DNA of 64,000 bases from assembly GCF_000015725.1 (NCBI RefSeq), contig NC_008825.1, positions 806,001 through 870,000 of the forward strand, given 5' to 3'. Shown here piece after piece: positions 8,443-16,476 of this stretch (positions within the stretch are counted from its first letter, which is position 1; each line of letters begins with the position of its first letter). Position numbers and translations under genes: made by a program. This stretch comes from Methylibium petroleiphilum PM1. GTDB taxonomy: Bacteria; Pseudomonadota; Gammaproteobacteria; Burkholderiales; Burkholderiaceae_C. The notes beneath the pieces were generated by a model. That model was given only the letters and a program-made list of their open reading frames with translations, was not told the DNA's origin and ran no database searches.

Positions 8443-9642
8443 ATGGACGCCTACCTGCTCGACTGGGCCAACCTGCTGCTGCGCTGGCTGCACGTGGTCA
8501 CCGCGGTCGCCTGGATCGGTGCCTCGCTGCACTTCGTGCTGCTCGACGACAGTCTCTACAAGCCGGAGGACCCGGAGCTGAAGAAGAAGGGCGTCGACGG
8601 CGAGGCCTGGGCGGTGCACGGCGGCGGCTTCTATCACTCGAACAAGTACCTGGTGGCGCCGCCCGACCTGCCCGAGAAGCTGCACTGGTCGTACTGGGAG
8701 AGCTACGCGACCTGGCTGTCGGGCTTTGCGCTGCTGTGCGTGCTGTACTTCGTGAACGCCTCGTCCTTCCTGGTCGACAAGGCGGTGTTCGATTGGTCGC
8801 CCGGCGCCGCGGTGGCCGGTGCTCTGGCCTATCTGGTGCTGGGCTGGGTGGTCTACGACGGCATCTGCCGCGTGTTCGGCCGCAAGCCCGACGGTTCGGT
8901 GGGTGGCGACCTGAAGGTGGGCATCGGCGTGTTCGTCTACACCTGCGTGGCGGCGTGGATCGCCTGCCACCTGTTCGCTGGCCGCGCCGCCTTCCTGCTG
9001 ACCGGCGCGATGCTGGCCACGGTGATGAGCGCCAACGTGCTGATGGTCATCATCCCCGGCCAGCGCAAGGTGGTGGCGGCGTTGCGCGCGAAGCTGCCGG
9101 TCGACCCGAACCTCGGCAAGCGGGGCAAGCAGCGCAGCGTGCACAACACCTACTTCACGATGCCGGTGCTGATCGCGATGCTGTCCAACCACTACGGCAT
9201 GGTCACGCAGCACCGCCTCAACTGGCTGGTGCTGGTGCTGATGATGCTGGCTGGTGCGCTGATCCGGCTGTTCTTCGTGCTCCGTCACAAGGCGCCGCCG
9301 CGCTGGGAGATCGCCGCCGCGGCGATCGCGATCCTGGCCTGCGTGGCGTGGCTGGTCGCGCCGAAGCACGAGCCCGTGGCGTCGGCGCAGGCGGCGGCGC
9401 CGGTGAGCTTCGCGCAGGTGCAGGCGGTGGTGGGCGAGCGCTGCGCGATGTGCCACAACGCCCAGGTCGTCAGCAAGAACATCCAGCTGCACACGCCCGA
9501 GCTGATCGCCGGCCATGCGCAGCAGATCTACCAGCAGGCGGTGGTGCTGAAGACCATGCCGATGAACAACGCCACCCAGATGACCGACGCCGAGCGTGCG
9601 CTGCTGGGTCGTTGGTACGAGGCCGGCGCGCCGCCCCGTTAG
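8443..9642 (+). CDS. puuD: Membrane-bound urate oxidase PuuD with cytochrome c domain
   Basis: This 399-residue integral membrane protein oxidises urate and passes electrons to the respiratory chain instead of making peroxide. Residues ~1-310 contain eight or so hydrophobic segments (WLHVVTAVAWIGASLHF at the start), the DUF989 membrane domain. Residues ~325-399 are a cytochrome c domain with CAMCH (Cys334, Cys337, His338) and a distal Met in KTMPMNN. No soluble urate oxidase is encoded in the window, so this is the local uricase. It follows uraH by 10 bp. Confidence 0.95.
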   Translation: MDAYLLDWANLLLRWLHVVTAVAWIGASLHFVLLDDSLYKPEDPELKKKGVDGEAWAVHGGGFYHSNKYLVAPPDLPEKLHWSYWESYATWLSGFALLCVLYFVNASSFLVDKAVFDWSPGAAVAGALAYLVLGWVVYDGICRVFGRKPDGSVGGDLKVGIGVFVYTCVAAWIACHLFAGRAAFLLTGAMLATVMSANVLMVIIPGQRKVVAALRAKLPVDPNLGKRGKQRSVHNTYFTMPVLIAMLSNHYGMVTQHRLNWLVLVLMMLAGALIRLFFVLRHKAPPRWEIAAAAIAILACVAWLVAPKHEPVASAQAAAPVSFAQVQAVVGERCAMCHNAQVVSKNIQLHTPELIAGHAQQIYQQAVVLKTMPMNNATQMTDAERALLGRWYEAGAPPR

Positions 9643-9699
9643 CGGGCAAGGCCTGGGTACGGGCCTTGCAAGGACCCGAGGGCATTCGAGGAGAACGCC

Positions 9700-11301
9700 A
9701 TGGCTTCGGGCACACCCCCCACCGTCCACCCGGTCGACGAGAAGCTGCCCGCCGGACGGCTGGCGACGCTGGGCCTGCAGCATGTGCTGGTGATGTACGC
9801 CGGCGCCGTGGCCGTGCCGCTGATCGTCGGCCGCGCGCTCAAGCTCAGCCCCGAGCAGGTGGCGATGCTGATCTCGGCCGACCTGTTCTGCTGCGGCATC
9901 GCCACGCTGATCCAGTCGCTGGGCGCGACGCGCTGGTTCGGCGTGAAGCTGCCGGTCATGATGGGCGTGACCTTCGCCGCGGTCGGCCCGATGGTGGCGA
10001 TGGCCGGACCCGGCGGCACCGAAGCGGCGCGCGCCATCTTCGGCGCCATCATCGGTGCGGGCCTGCTGGCGATCTTCATCGCGCCGGTGATGGGGCGCTT
10101 GCTTCGCTTCTTTCCGCCGGTGGTGACCGGCACCATCATCGCGGTGATCGGCATCAGCCTGATGCGCGTGGGCATCGGCTGGGCGATGGGCGGTCCGGCC
10201 CACCTGGCGCAGTTCACCGACGTGCCCCGGCTGGTGGTGATGGTCGACCAGGCCAAGGCCGAGGCGCTGGCCGGCAATGCGGCGGTGGCCGCACTGTCGG
10301 CCGGCTCGGCTCCGGCGGCGGGTGTCGCGACGCAGGCCGCTGCCGCCGCCACGGCTTCGGCCAATGCCGGCACGAATGCGGGCGCCGCCCCCGTGCCGGT
10401 GGTCACCCGGCTGCCGGGGCCGGTGCCGCAGAAGGACAACCCGGCCTACGGCGCGCTCGACAACATGGCCGTCGCGGCCTTCGTGCTGGGGGTGATCCTG
10501 CTGATCTCCAAGTACGGCCGGGGCTTCGTCGCCAACATCTCGGTGCTGCTGGGCATCGTGGCGGGCTGCGTGGTGGCCGTGGCGATGGGCAAGATGGGGT
10601 TCGACAAGGTGGCCAAGGCGCACTGGTTCGACGTGGTCACGCCGTTCGCCTTCGGCCCGCCGGTGTTCGACCCGGTGCTGATCGCGACGATGACGCTGGT
10701 GATGGTGGTCGTGATGATCGAGTCGACCGGCATGTTCCTCGCGCTGTCCGACCTGACCGGCAAGCCGATCGACCAGCGCGAGCTGACGGCCGGGTTGCGC
10801 ACCGACGGGCTGGGCACGTTGATCGGCGGCATGTTCAACACCTTCCCCTACACCAGCTTCTCGCAGAACGTGGGGCTGGTGGGTGTGACCGGGGTGCGCA
10901 GCCGCTACGTGTGCGTGGCGGCGGGGCTGATCATGATCGTGCTGGGCCTGCTGCCGAAGATGGCGGCGCTGGTCGAGTCGGTGCCGACCTTCGTGCTGGG
11001 CGGCGCCGGGCTGGTGATGTTCGGCATGGTGGCCGCCACCGGCATCCGCATCCTCGCCGCGGTGGACTACAAGACTCATCGCCACAACCTCTACATCGTG
11101 GCCATCTCCATCGGCTTCGGCATGCTGCCGCTGGTGGCGCCGCGCTGGACGCAGCAGATGCACCACGGCCTGCACCCGCTGCTGGAGTCCGGCATCCTGC
11201 TGGCGGCGCTGAGCGCGGTGCTGCTGAACCTGTACTTCAACGGTGCCAAGGGCGGGGCGGCGGATGCGGTCGAGGCGGCGAAGCTGGCCGAGGCGCATTG
11301 A
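9700..11301 (+). CDS. NCS2 xanthine/urate permease with alanine-rich insert
   Basis: This 533-residue nucleobase:cation symporter-2 protein is of the UacT/XanPQ type, with about 14 membrane segments. Visible family blocks are QHVLVMYAGAVAVPLIVG near the N-terminus, TFAAVGPM, MIESTGMFLALSDLTG and NTFPYTSFSQNVGLV. A low-complexity Ala/Gly/Ser-rich stretch of ~58 residues (about 186-243) sits in the loop after the segment ending IGWAMGG, where relatives have a short loop. It follows puuD by 57 bp in the same direction, so urate or xanthine is the likely substrate. Confidence 0.92.
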   Translation: MASGTPPTVHPVDEKLPAGRLATLGLQHVLVMYAGAVAVPLIVGRALKLSPEQVAMLISADLFCCGIATLIQSLGATRWFGVKLPVMMGVTFAAVGPMVAMAGPGGTEAARAIFGAIIGAGLLAIFIAPVMGRLLRFFPPVVTGTIIAVIGISLMRVGIGWAMGGPAHLAQFTDVPRLVVMVDQAKAEALAGNAAVAALSAGSAPAAGVATQAAAAATASANAGTNAGAAPVPVVTRLPGPVPQKDNPAYGALDNMAVAAFVLGVILLISKYGRGFVANISVLLGIVAGCVVAVAMGKMGFDKVAKAHWFDVVTPFAFGPPVFDPVLIATMTLVMVVVMIESTGMFLALSDLTGKPIDQRELTAGLRTDGLGTLIGGMFNTFPYTSFSQNVGLVGVTGVRSRYVCVAAGLIMIVLGLLPKMAALVESVPTFVLGGAGLVMFGMVAATGIRILAAVDYKTHRHNLYIVAISIGFGMLPLVAPRWTQQMHHGLHPLLESGILLAALSAVLLNLYFNGAKGGAADAVEAAKLAEAH

Positions 11302-11659
11302 TTTTCTGGGGGGTGGTGTGTGGTGCGGCAGGCGGTGTGTGCCGAGGGCTCGGGCGGGGGCGGTCGGCGCTGCGCGCCGACGCCACTGCGGTGCTCGCGG
11401 CGGGGTGGCGTCGCGGAACTCGCTGCGCTCACTGCGTTCGCTGCGCTCGGACAGCCGCGACGGATCAGTTCACGAGGCGCGCTGCGCGCGCCCACCCCGA
11501 CGCTGCGCGCCTCGTCGCCCCCGACCTCACCCCCGGCACACACCGCCTGCCGCACCCGTCAAGCTCGTGGTGCTCCGCCAGCCCCAACTGTCTCTGCCTC
11601 GTCGGCCGCTCGCCGCCCCGCATGAACCTCTCGCGCACGCGACCTACGAAAGCAAGCCC
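11302..11659. repeat. Gene-free gap holding a 235-bp element with perfect 23-bp inverted ends
   Basis: No convincing gene lies in this 358-bp gap between the permease and the 8-oxoguanine deaminase. Positions 11322-11344 are an exact reverse complement of 11534-11556 (23 bp). The next ~20 bp inward also pair partially. The interior is full of short GCGCTGCGC-type repeats. This looks like a small palindromic intergenic element or miniature mobile element. If transcribed, it would form a long hairpin in the leader of the downstream gene. Confidence 0.65.
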
Positions 11660-13042
11660 ATGCCCACGCTGCTGATCCACAACGCCCGCCTCGTCGTCAC
11701 GATGGACGAGCAGCGCCGCGAGATCGCCGACGGCAGCGTGTTCATCCGCGACCACGTGATCGAGGCGGTCGGTCCGGCGGCCGAACTGCCAGGCACCGCC
11801 GACGAGGTGATCGATGCCCGTGACCACGTCGTCCTGCCCGGGCTGATCAACACCCACCACCACATGACCCAGTCCTTGACGCGCGTGATCGCGCAGGACT
11901 GCGAGCTGTTCGACTGGCTGGGGACGCTCTACCCGATCTGGGCCGGGCTCACGCCCGAGATGGTGCGGGTGTCGACGCAGACCGCGATGGCCGAGCTGCT
12001 GCTGGCGGGCTGCACGACCAGCAGCGACCATCTCTATCTCTACCCCAACGGGGTGATGCTCGACGACAGCATCGAGGCGGCCACGGAGATCGGCATGCGC
12101 TTCCACGCGGCGCGCGGCTCGATGAGCGTGGGCCAGAGCCAGGGCGGCCTGCCACCCGACCGCGTGGTGGAGGCCGAGCCGGCGATCCTGAAGGAGACGC
12201 AGCGGCTGATCGAGCGCTGGCACGACCCGGCGCGCTTCGCGATGCGGCGCATCGTCGTCGCGCCGTGCTCGCCGTTCTCGGTGAGCCGCACGCTGATGCG
12301 CGAGTCGGCGGCGCTGGCACGCAGCTTCGGCGCGGACCACCGCGTCTCGCTGCACACCCACCTGGCCGAGAACGACAAGGACATCGACTACTCGCGCGAG
12401 AAGTTCGGCATGACGCCGGCCGAGTACGCCGAGGACCTGGGCTGGGTCGGCCGCGACGTGTGGCATGCGCACTGCGTCAAACTCGACGCGCCCGGCATCG
12501 GCCTGTTCGCGCGCACCGGCACCGGCGTGGCGCATTGCCCCTGCTCGAACATGCGGCTGGCCTCCGGCATCGCACCGGTGCGCGCGATGCGCGACGCCGG
12601 CGTGCCGGTGGGCCTGGGCGTGGATGGCTCGGCCTCGAACGACGGCGGCCACCTGCTGGCCGAGGCGCGCATGGCGATGCTGCTGCAGCGCGTGGCGCAC
12701 GGCCCCGAGCGCGGGCCATCGGCGATGGGCGCGCGCGAGGCTCTCGAGCTGGCCACGCGCGGCGGCGCCGCGGTGCTGAACCGCGACGACATCGGCGTGC
12801 TCGCACCCGGCATGGCGGCCGACCTGGCGATCTTCGGGCTCGACGACGTGGGCCTGGCCGGCGCGCTGCACGACCCGCTGGCCGCGTTGCTGTTCTGCCA
12901 GCCGCCGCGCGCTCGCCACACCCTCGTGCACGGCCGCGTGGTGGTGCGCGACTGCGAGCTGACCACGCTGGAACTGCCGGCCCTGGTGCGGCGGCACAAC
13001 CGGCTGGCGCGGCAACTCGTCGATGGAGCCGGCCGCGCCTGA
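11660..13042 (+). CDS. 8-oxoguanine deaminase (amidohydrolase superfamily)
   Basis: This 460-residue amidohydrolase carries the zinc motif INTHHHMTQ, HTHLAEND, WHAHCVKLD and LGVDGSASNDGG in order. The pattern ELFDWLGTLYPIWAGLTPE and GSMSVGQSQGGLPPD closely follows the Pseudomonas 8-oxoguanine deaminase subgroup as I remember it, not generic cytosine or guanine deaminases. It converts 8-oxoguanine to urate, feeding PuuD. The ATG at 11660 is chosen because the residues before it are low-complexity and the family starts with xxLLIxNA. The 358-bp leader holds an inverted-repeat element. Confidence 0.88.
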   Translation: MPTLLIHNARLVVTMDEQRREIADGSVFIRDHVIEAVGPAAELPGTADEVIDARDHVVLPGLINTHHHMTQSLTRVIAQDCELFDWLGTLYPIWAGLTPEMVRVSTQTAMAELLLAGCTTSSDHLYLYPNGVMLDDSIEAATEIGMRFHAARGSMSVGQSQGGLPPDRVVEAEPAILKETQRLIERWHDPARFAMRRIVVAPCSPFSVSRTLMRESAALARSFGADHRVSLHTHLAENDKDIDYSREKFGMTPAEYAEDLGWVGRDVWHAHCVKLDAPGIGLFARTGTGVAHCPCSNMRLASGIAPVRAMRDAGVPVGLGVDGSASNDGGHLLAEARMAMLLQRVAHGPERGPSAMGAREALELATRGGAAVLNRDDIGVLAPGMAADLAIFGLDDVGLAGALHDPLAALLFCQPPRARHTLVHGRVVVRDCELTTLELPALVRRHNRLARQLVDGAGRA

Positions 13043-13104
13043 GCGGCTCGGCCGCCGACCGCCGCGCAGCGCGGCGTTTCCCCGCATTGGCGCCCTGTCG
13101 AACA

Positions 13105-13127
13105 TTGATATGCTAGTGACATATCAA
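13105..13127. promoter_or_regulatory. Inverted repeat TTGATATG-n7-CATATCAA before the PanB-like gene
   Basis: Perfect 8-bp arms are separated by seven bases, 19 bp before the ATG at 13147 and next to its ribosome site. Read on the minus strand, the inner part (TCACTAGCATATCAATG) resembles sites at 24656-24690 and 17319-17332. It is an operator candidate. Confidence 0.55.
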
Positions 13128-13146
13128 ACGCTCGAAGGAGACCGCC

Positions 13147-14031
13147 ATGTCCGATGCCGCCGCTGCCCCGCCCGAGCGCAAGAAGCGCACCATCACCGAG
13201 ATCCGCGACTCGAAGAAGAGCGGCGAGAAGATGGTCTACACCTCGGTGCCGGACTACACCTCGGCCAAGTGGGCCGAGCTGGCCGGCGTCGACGTGGCCG
13301 TGGTCGGCGACAGCCTGGCGATGGTCGCGCACGGGCACAGCAGCACCGTGCCGGCGACGATGGACATGATGGTGATGCACGCGCAGGCGGTGCGGCGCGG
13401 CGCGCCGCGCACCTTCACGCTCGGCTGCATGCCCTACCAGAGCTACAACACGGTGGACCGCGCGCTGCTCAACGCCACCCGCTTCATGCAGGACGGCGGC
13501 TGCGACGCGGTCAAGCCGCAGGGCGGCAGATCGCAGGCGCACATCCTGAAGGCATTGGTCGACTCGGGCATCCCGACCGCCTCGCACATCGGGCTCACAC
13601 CGCACACCATCGCGATGTTCGGCGGCTTCAAGATCCAGGGCCGCACCGCCGAGGCGGCGATGAAGATCCTGGAGGACGCGTTCGCGATCCAGGACGCCGG
13701 CTGCTTCATGCTGGAGTTCGAGGCGGTGCCGGCGAAGATCGCGACGCTGATCTCGAAGCAGCTCGAGATCCCCACCATCGGCATCGGTGCCGGGGCCGGC
13801 TGCGATGGCCAGATCCTGCTGTCCTACGACCTGCTGGGCGTGTTCACCGACTTCAAGCCCAAGTTCACGAAGCGCTATGCCAACCTGACCGAGGTGGCGG
13901 TGCAGGGCCTGAAGGCTTACGTCGACGAGGTGAAGACCGGCCGCTTCCCCGACGACGACCACAGCTATGGCGTCGACGACCGCGAGTACGAGCAGTTCAT
14001 GAACCTGGTGGAGAAGCGGCGGCACGTGTGA
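13147..14031 (+). CDS. PanB-like (ketopantoate hydroxymethyltransferase fold) protein with altered metal site
   Basis: This 294-residue beta/alpha barrel is of the PanB / PEP-mutase superfamily. VVGDSLAMVAHGH (Asp55), DAVKPQGG (Lys123), MLEFEAVP (Glu190) and IGIGAGAGCDGQIL align with PanB motifs. Two positions differ from classical PanB. The Mg-binding Asp of LADLPF is Cys94 here (LGCMPY), and the Glu of VKIEGG is Gln125 (VKPQGG). It is therefore unlikely to be the housekeeping pantothenate enzyme. It stands alone behind an operator-like inverted repeat. The reaction is unknown; a related aldol or lyase reaction is possible. Confidence 0.75.
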   Translation: MSDAAAAPPERKKRTITEIRDSKKSGEKMVYTSVPDYTSAKWAELAGVDVAVVGDSLAMVAHGHSSTVPATMDMMVMHAQAVRRGAPRTFTLGCMPYQSYNTVDRALLNATRFMQDGGCDAVKPQGGRSQAHILKALVDSGIPTASHIGLTPHTIAMFGGFKIQGRTAEAAMKILEDAFAIQDAGCFMLEFEAVPAKIATLISKQLEIPTIGIGAGAGCDGQILLSYDLLGVFTDFKPKFTKRYANLTEVAVQGLKAYVDEVKTGRFPDDDHSYGVDDREYEQFMNLVEKRRHV

Positions 14032-14116
14032 CGCTAGGGCCTGTTCACGCTATCGGAGGGCTCGCGCCGGCGCCATCCTCGAGCGCCTTCTTCTTCGCGC
14101 CGTCGAAGTCGGTGCT

Positions 14117-14812
14117 TCAGCGCACCAGCGCCTTGATGCGAGCCCATAGCGCCGCCTTCGACACGGTGGTCATCGCCATCGATTTCATGCACGCGTCCAG
14201 ATGGTGGGGTCGTGCTCGCAGGTCCTCCACGGCGCGCGCCAAGTCGGCTGCCACACTGTCGCCGTAGGCACCTTGGGCCTTGGCCATGGCCCGTTTCATC
14301 AGCGCCTTGGGCGGCGCCATCATCGCCAGGTCGATCAGATCCCGGCTCATCACGGCATCGTCGCGCCAGCGGTCGGAGTTGGCCAGCAGCTTGCTCGTCA
14401 CCATGTCCAGCGGCGTCAGCGTCGCCACGCCGCACTGCCGATCGTCCGCACCGGGAGCTTCCAGCTCGATCCGGCTTTCGAGCACGATCTCGAACTTGAT
14501 GTCGGCGCCGTCGACTTGCAGCATGGTGCGGAGGCCGTATTGGTCTGCGCGCACCTCGCGGGCCTGGTTCAGCGTGTGGCCGGGCCGCGAGAGGGCGCGC
14601 ATGCCTTCCGGGCCGGTCAGCCGTTGACGCAGTTGGCGATAGCCCTCGACCCTGGAGACCAGGAAGTCGATGTCGACCGACTCACGGTATTCGCCGTACC
14701 GCAGCGCCATGGCGGTTCCGCCACCGAAGAGGCAGTCGTTCGCCACCAGGACGTCGGCATCCAGGGCTGCCAGGACGGTCGCGATGCGGCGGTGATGCGG
14801 CCGTTCAAACAA
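14117..14812 (-). CDS. AbiEii/MenT-type nucleotidyltransferase toxin
   Basis: This ~231-residue protein has the nucleotidyltransferase signature LFGGGTAMAL...RESVDIDFLVS (GG and DxD). This is the pattern of AbiEii toxins, which modify nucleotide substrates such as tRNA and halt growth. The most likely start is the TTG at 14812, giving the N-terminus FERPHHRRIATVL and overlapping the antitoxin stop. The first ATG is at 14860, inside the antitoxin gene. It is transcribed with the helix-turn-helix partner upstream. Toxicity and target are inferred from the family. Confidence 0.78.
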   Translation of the reverse strand: MFERPHHRRIATVLAALDADVLVANDCLFGGGTAMALRYGEYRESVDIDFLVSRVEGYRQLRQRLTGPEGMRALSRPGHTLNQAREVRADQYGLRTMLQVDGADIKFEIVLESRIELEAPGADDRQCGVATLTPLDMVTSKLLANSDRWRDDAVMSRDLIDLAMMAPPKALMKRAMAKAQGAYGDSVAADLARAVEDLRARPHHLDACMKSMAMTTVSKAALWARIKALVR

Positions 14813-15284
14813 GCAGGCGCCCCCCGCCGAGTTGGTCCACCAGGACTTGGAGCAGTGCACGCTCGGCCGGCTCCATACGGGCTCGGTCGATGTGACGCCA
14901 GTTGCGCTCGTACAGGTTCAAGGCATCCACCGGGCTGAGTTCTTCGACGTCGTGCAGTTGCCAGGCCAGGCGCTTGAGCTGGGGAAAATCGCCCAGCCGC
15001 ACACGCTCCGGCAGGCTGGCCCTGTCGGCAGTGGCCGGGCGGGCCTGCGGATCGCGAAGCTCCAGTTGCAACCCGATCGCGTCGATGGCGCTGAGGTAGG
15101 CACCCATGGTCACGGAAGGCTCGCCCCGTTCGATGCGGTGCCAGGTCACCCGGGACATGCCCGCGGCTTCCGCGGCCACTGTAGCGCTGACTTTCTGGCG
15201 TCCACGGTGGGCGCGAATGCGCTCCCCCAGGGCCTGTAGCCGGGTGGCGAGAAGTTCGCCGACAGGAGGTGCTTTGGCTGGCAT
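14805..15284 (-). CDS. Helix-turn-helix antitoxin partner of the AbiEii-type toxin
   Basis: This 159-residue protein has an Xre-type HTH at ~25-75 (VAAEAAGMSRVTWHRIERGEP), followed by a ~75-residue helical domain that may bind the toxin. The ATG at 15284 is preferred over ATGs at 15296 and 15305, which lie inside the upstream inverted repeat. The 3' end overlaps the toxin start. The A/T-rich inverted repeat at 15292-15329 immediately upstream fits autoregulation. Confidence 0.75.
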   Translation of the reverse strand: MPAKAPPVGELLATRLQALGERIRAHRGRQKVSATVAAEAAGMSRVTWHRIERGEPSVTMGAYLSAIDAIGLQLELRDPQARPATADRASLPERVRLGDFPQLKRLAWQLHDVEELSPVDALNLYERNWRHIDRARMEPAERALLQVLVDQLGGGRLLV

Positions 15285-15291
15285 TATGAAT

Positions 15292-15329
15292 CTCATTCTA
15301 TACATTTTTCCATTTTTGTACAGAATGAG
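15292..15329. promoter_or_regulatory. A/T-rich inverted repeat, likely autoregulatory operator of the toxin-antitoxin pair
   Basis: CTCATTCTATACA (15292-15304) and TGTACAGAATGAG (15317-15329) are inverted copies with one mismatch, separated by 12 bases. They lie just before the antitoxin start and stand out as the most A/T-rich stretch nearby. This is a typical place for antitoxin binding. Confidence 0.65.
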
Positions 15330-15554
15330 AATCTATTTTCGGGCGCTCAGTCCCGCTGCCGCGTTAGAGCGCGAGGCGACAGGGTCATGCTTGTGGCGCC
15401 ACCGCCGTCAACAGCGGGGGCGGCACATCGCAGGCCGGACCTGCGCAATTCCATCGACCGATCGCGAGGTGCGACGAGGTGATCCCCGAGCACGCGCCGT
15501 GGATCAACCCTGTTGCGGATTCGTCTCCACCGAGCCCACCGGCCAGAAGCGCGA

Positions 15555-16316
15555 TCAGACCTCGACCGACACCGTTGCCTTGGTGAACTCTTCCAGGTTG
15601 TCGAGCAGCGCGTCGAGGGCGTGGGCCGCGGCAGCCTCGTCCCGCGCCACGATCGCGCGCGCCAGCCGGCCGTGCAGCGCCGCCATGGCCGGCAGGTCGG
15701 CCGCCTGGCGGTAGTGCAGGAACCAGAAGCGCCGCGACAGGCCGTGCATCAGGCCCATCGCGCCGGCCGCGAACTCGTTGCGTGCGGCCTTCAGGCTCAG
15801 ATCGTTGAAGGCCTTGTCCGCGCGCATGAAGGCGGTGGCATCGCCGCTGATCGCGGCCGCCTCGAAGGCCTTGGCGAGCTCGGTGAACTCGGCGAGCTCG
15901 TCGTCGCCGGCGCGGCGCGCGGCGCAGCGCACGATCAGCCGTTCCACCTCGCGGCGCGTCTCCAGCAGGCGCAACTGCTTGCGCACGTCGATCTCGGACA
16001 CCAGGTTGCCGCGCTGCGGGAGGATCGACACCAGGTGTTCGCGAGCGAGCCGCTGCAGCGCCTCGCGCACCGGCGTGCGGCCGATGCCGAGACGCTGCGA
16101 CAGCTCGGCCTCCGACATCGCGGTGCCGGGGCGCAGCTCCAGCGTGACGATCAGTTCCTCGATCTTCCGGTAGGCCTGACCGGTCAGCGTCTCGGGCCGG
16201 GTCGACGGCGCGGCGGCCAGCGGATCGGAGGAGCGCCGCGCGGCGGGCCTTGCGGTCGGGCGGCGGGGCGGGGCGGGGCGGGGGGTGGGCTTCGTCGGGG
16301 CGGGGCGTGCTGGCAT
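15555..16316 (-). CDS. GntR-family transcriptional regulator (FCD-type)
   Basis: This 253-residue regulator has a long Pro/Ala/Arg-rich N-terminal tail (1-40), a GntR winged helix at ~45-110 (ELSQRLGIGRTPVREALQRL) and an FCD helical domain to the C-terminus. It follows the sterol-desaturase-like gene and the malonate operon on the same strand, and no other regulator lies in that block. It may recognise the ACTAnnATAT-type palindromes before 13147, 17292 and 24589. The effector could be malonate or a related acid. The link is inference from context. Confidence 0.88.
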   Translation of the reverse strand: MPARPAPTKPTPRPAPPRRPTARPAARRSSDPLAAAPSTRPETLTGQAYRKIEELIVTLELRPGTAMSEAELSQRLGIGRTPVREALQRLAREHLVSILPQRGNLVSEIDVRKQLRLLETRREVERLIVRCAARRAGDDELAEFTELAKAFEAAAISGDATAFMRADKAFNDLSLKAARNEFAAGAMGLMHGLSRRFWFLHYRQAADLPAMAALHGRLARAIVARDEAAAAHALDALLDNLEEFTKATVSVEV

Positions 16317-16476
16317 CTTGCTGCTCTTCTATGGATCGGCCGCTGTGACCGCGCCCCCGCGGTCGACAGTCGATCTCCGGGGCGCGGCACCCGCATCGAT
16401 CGGGTCGGCGGCACAGGGGCCGCAGGCGGTGCGATCGACGCGCCGCCGCAGTGTAGAGCCAGCCGTCGGCCCGGCC

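Noticed and set aside
8395-11298. A 967-codon open frame on the minus strand opposite puuD and the NCS2 permease
   Set aside because: Its His/Arg/Gln-rich composition is that of an antisense reading of GC-rich membrane protein genes; the plus-strand genes have full family motifs.
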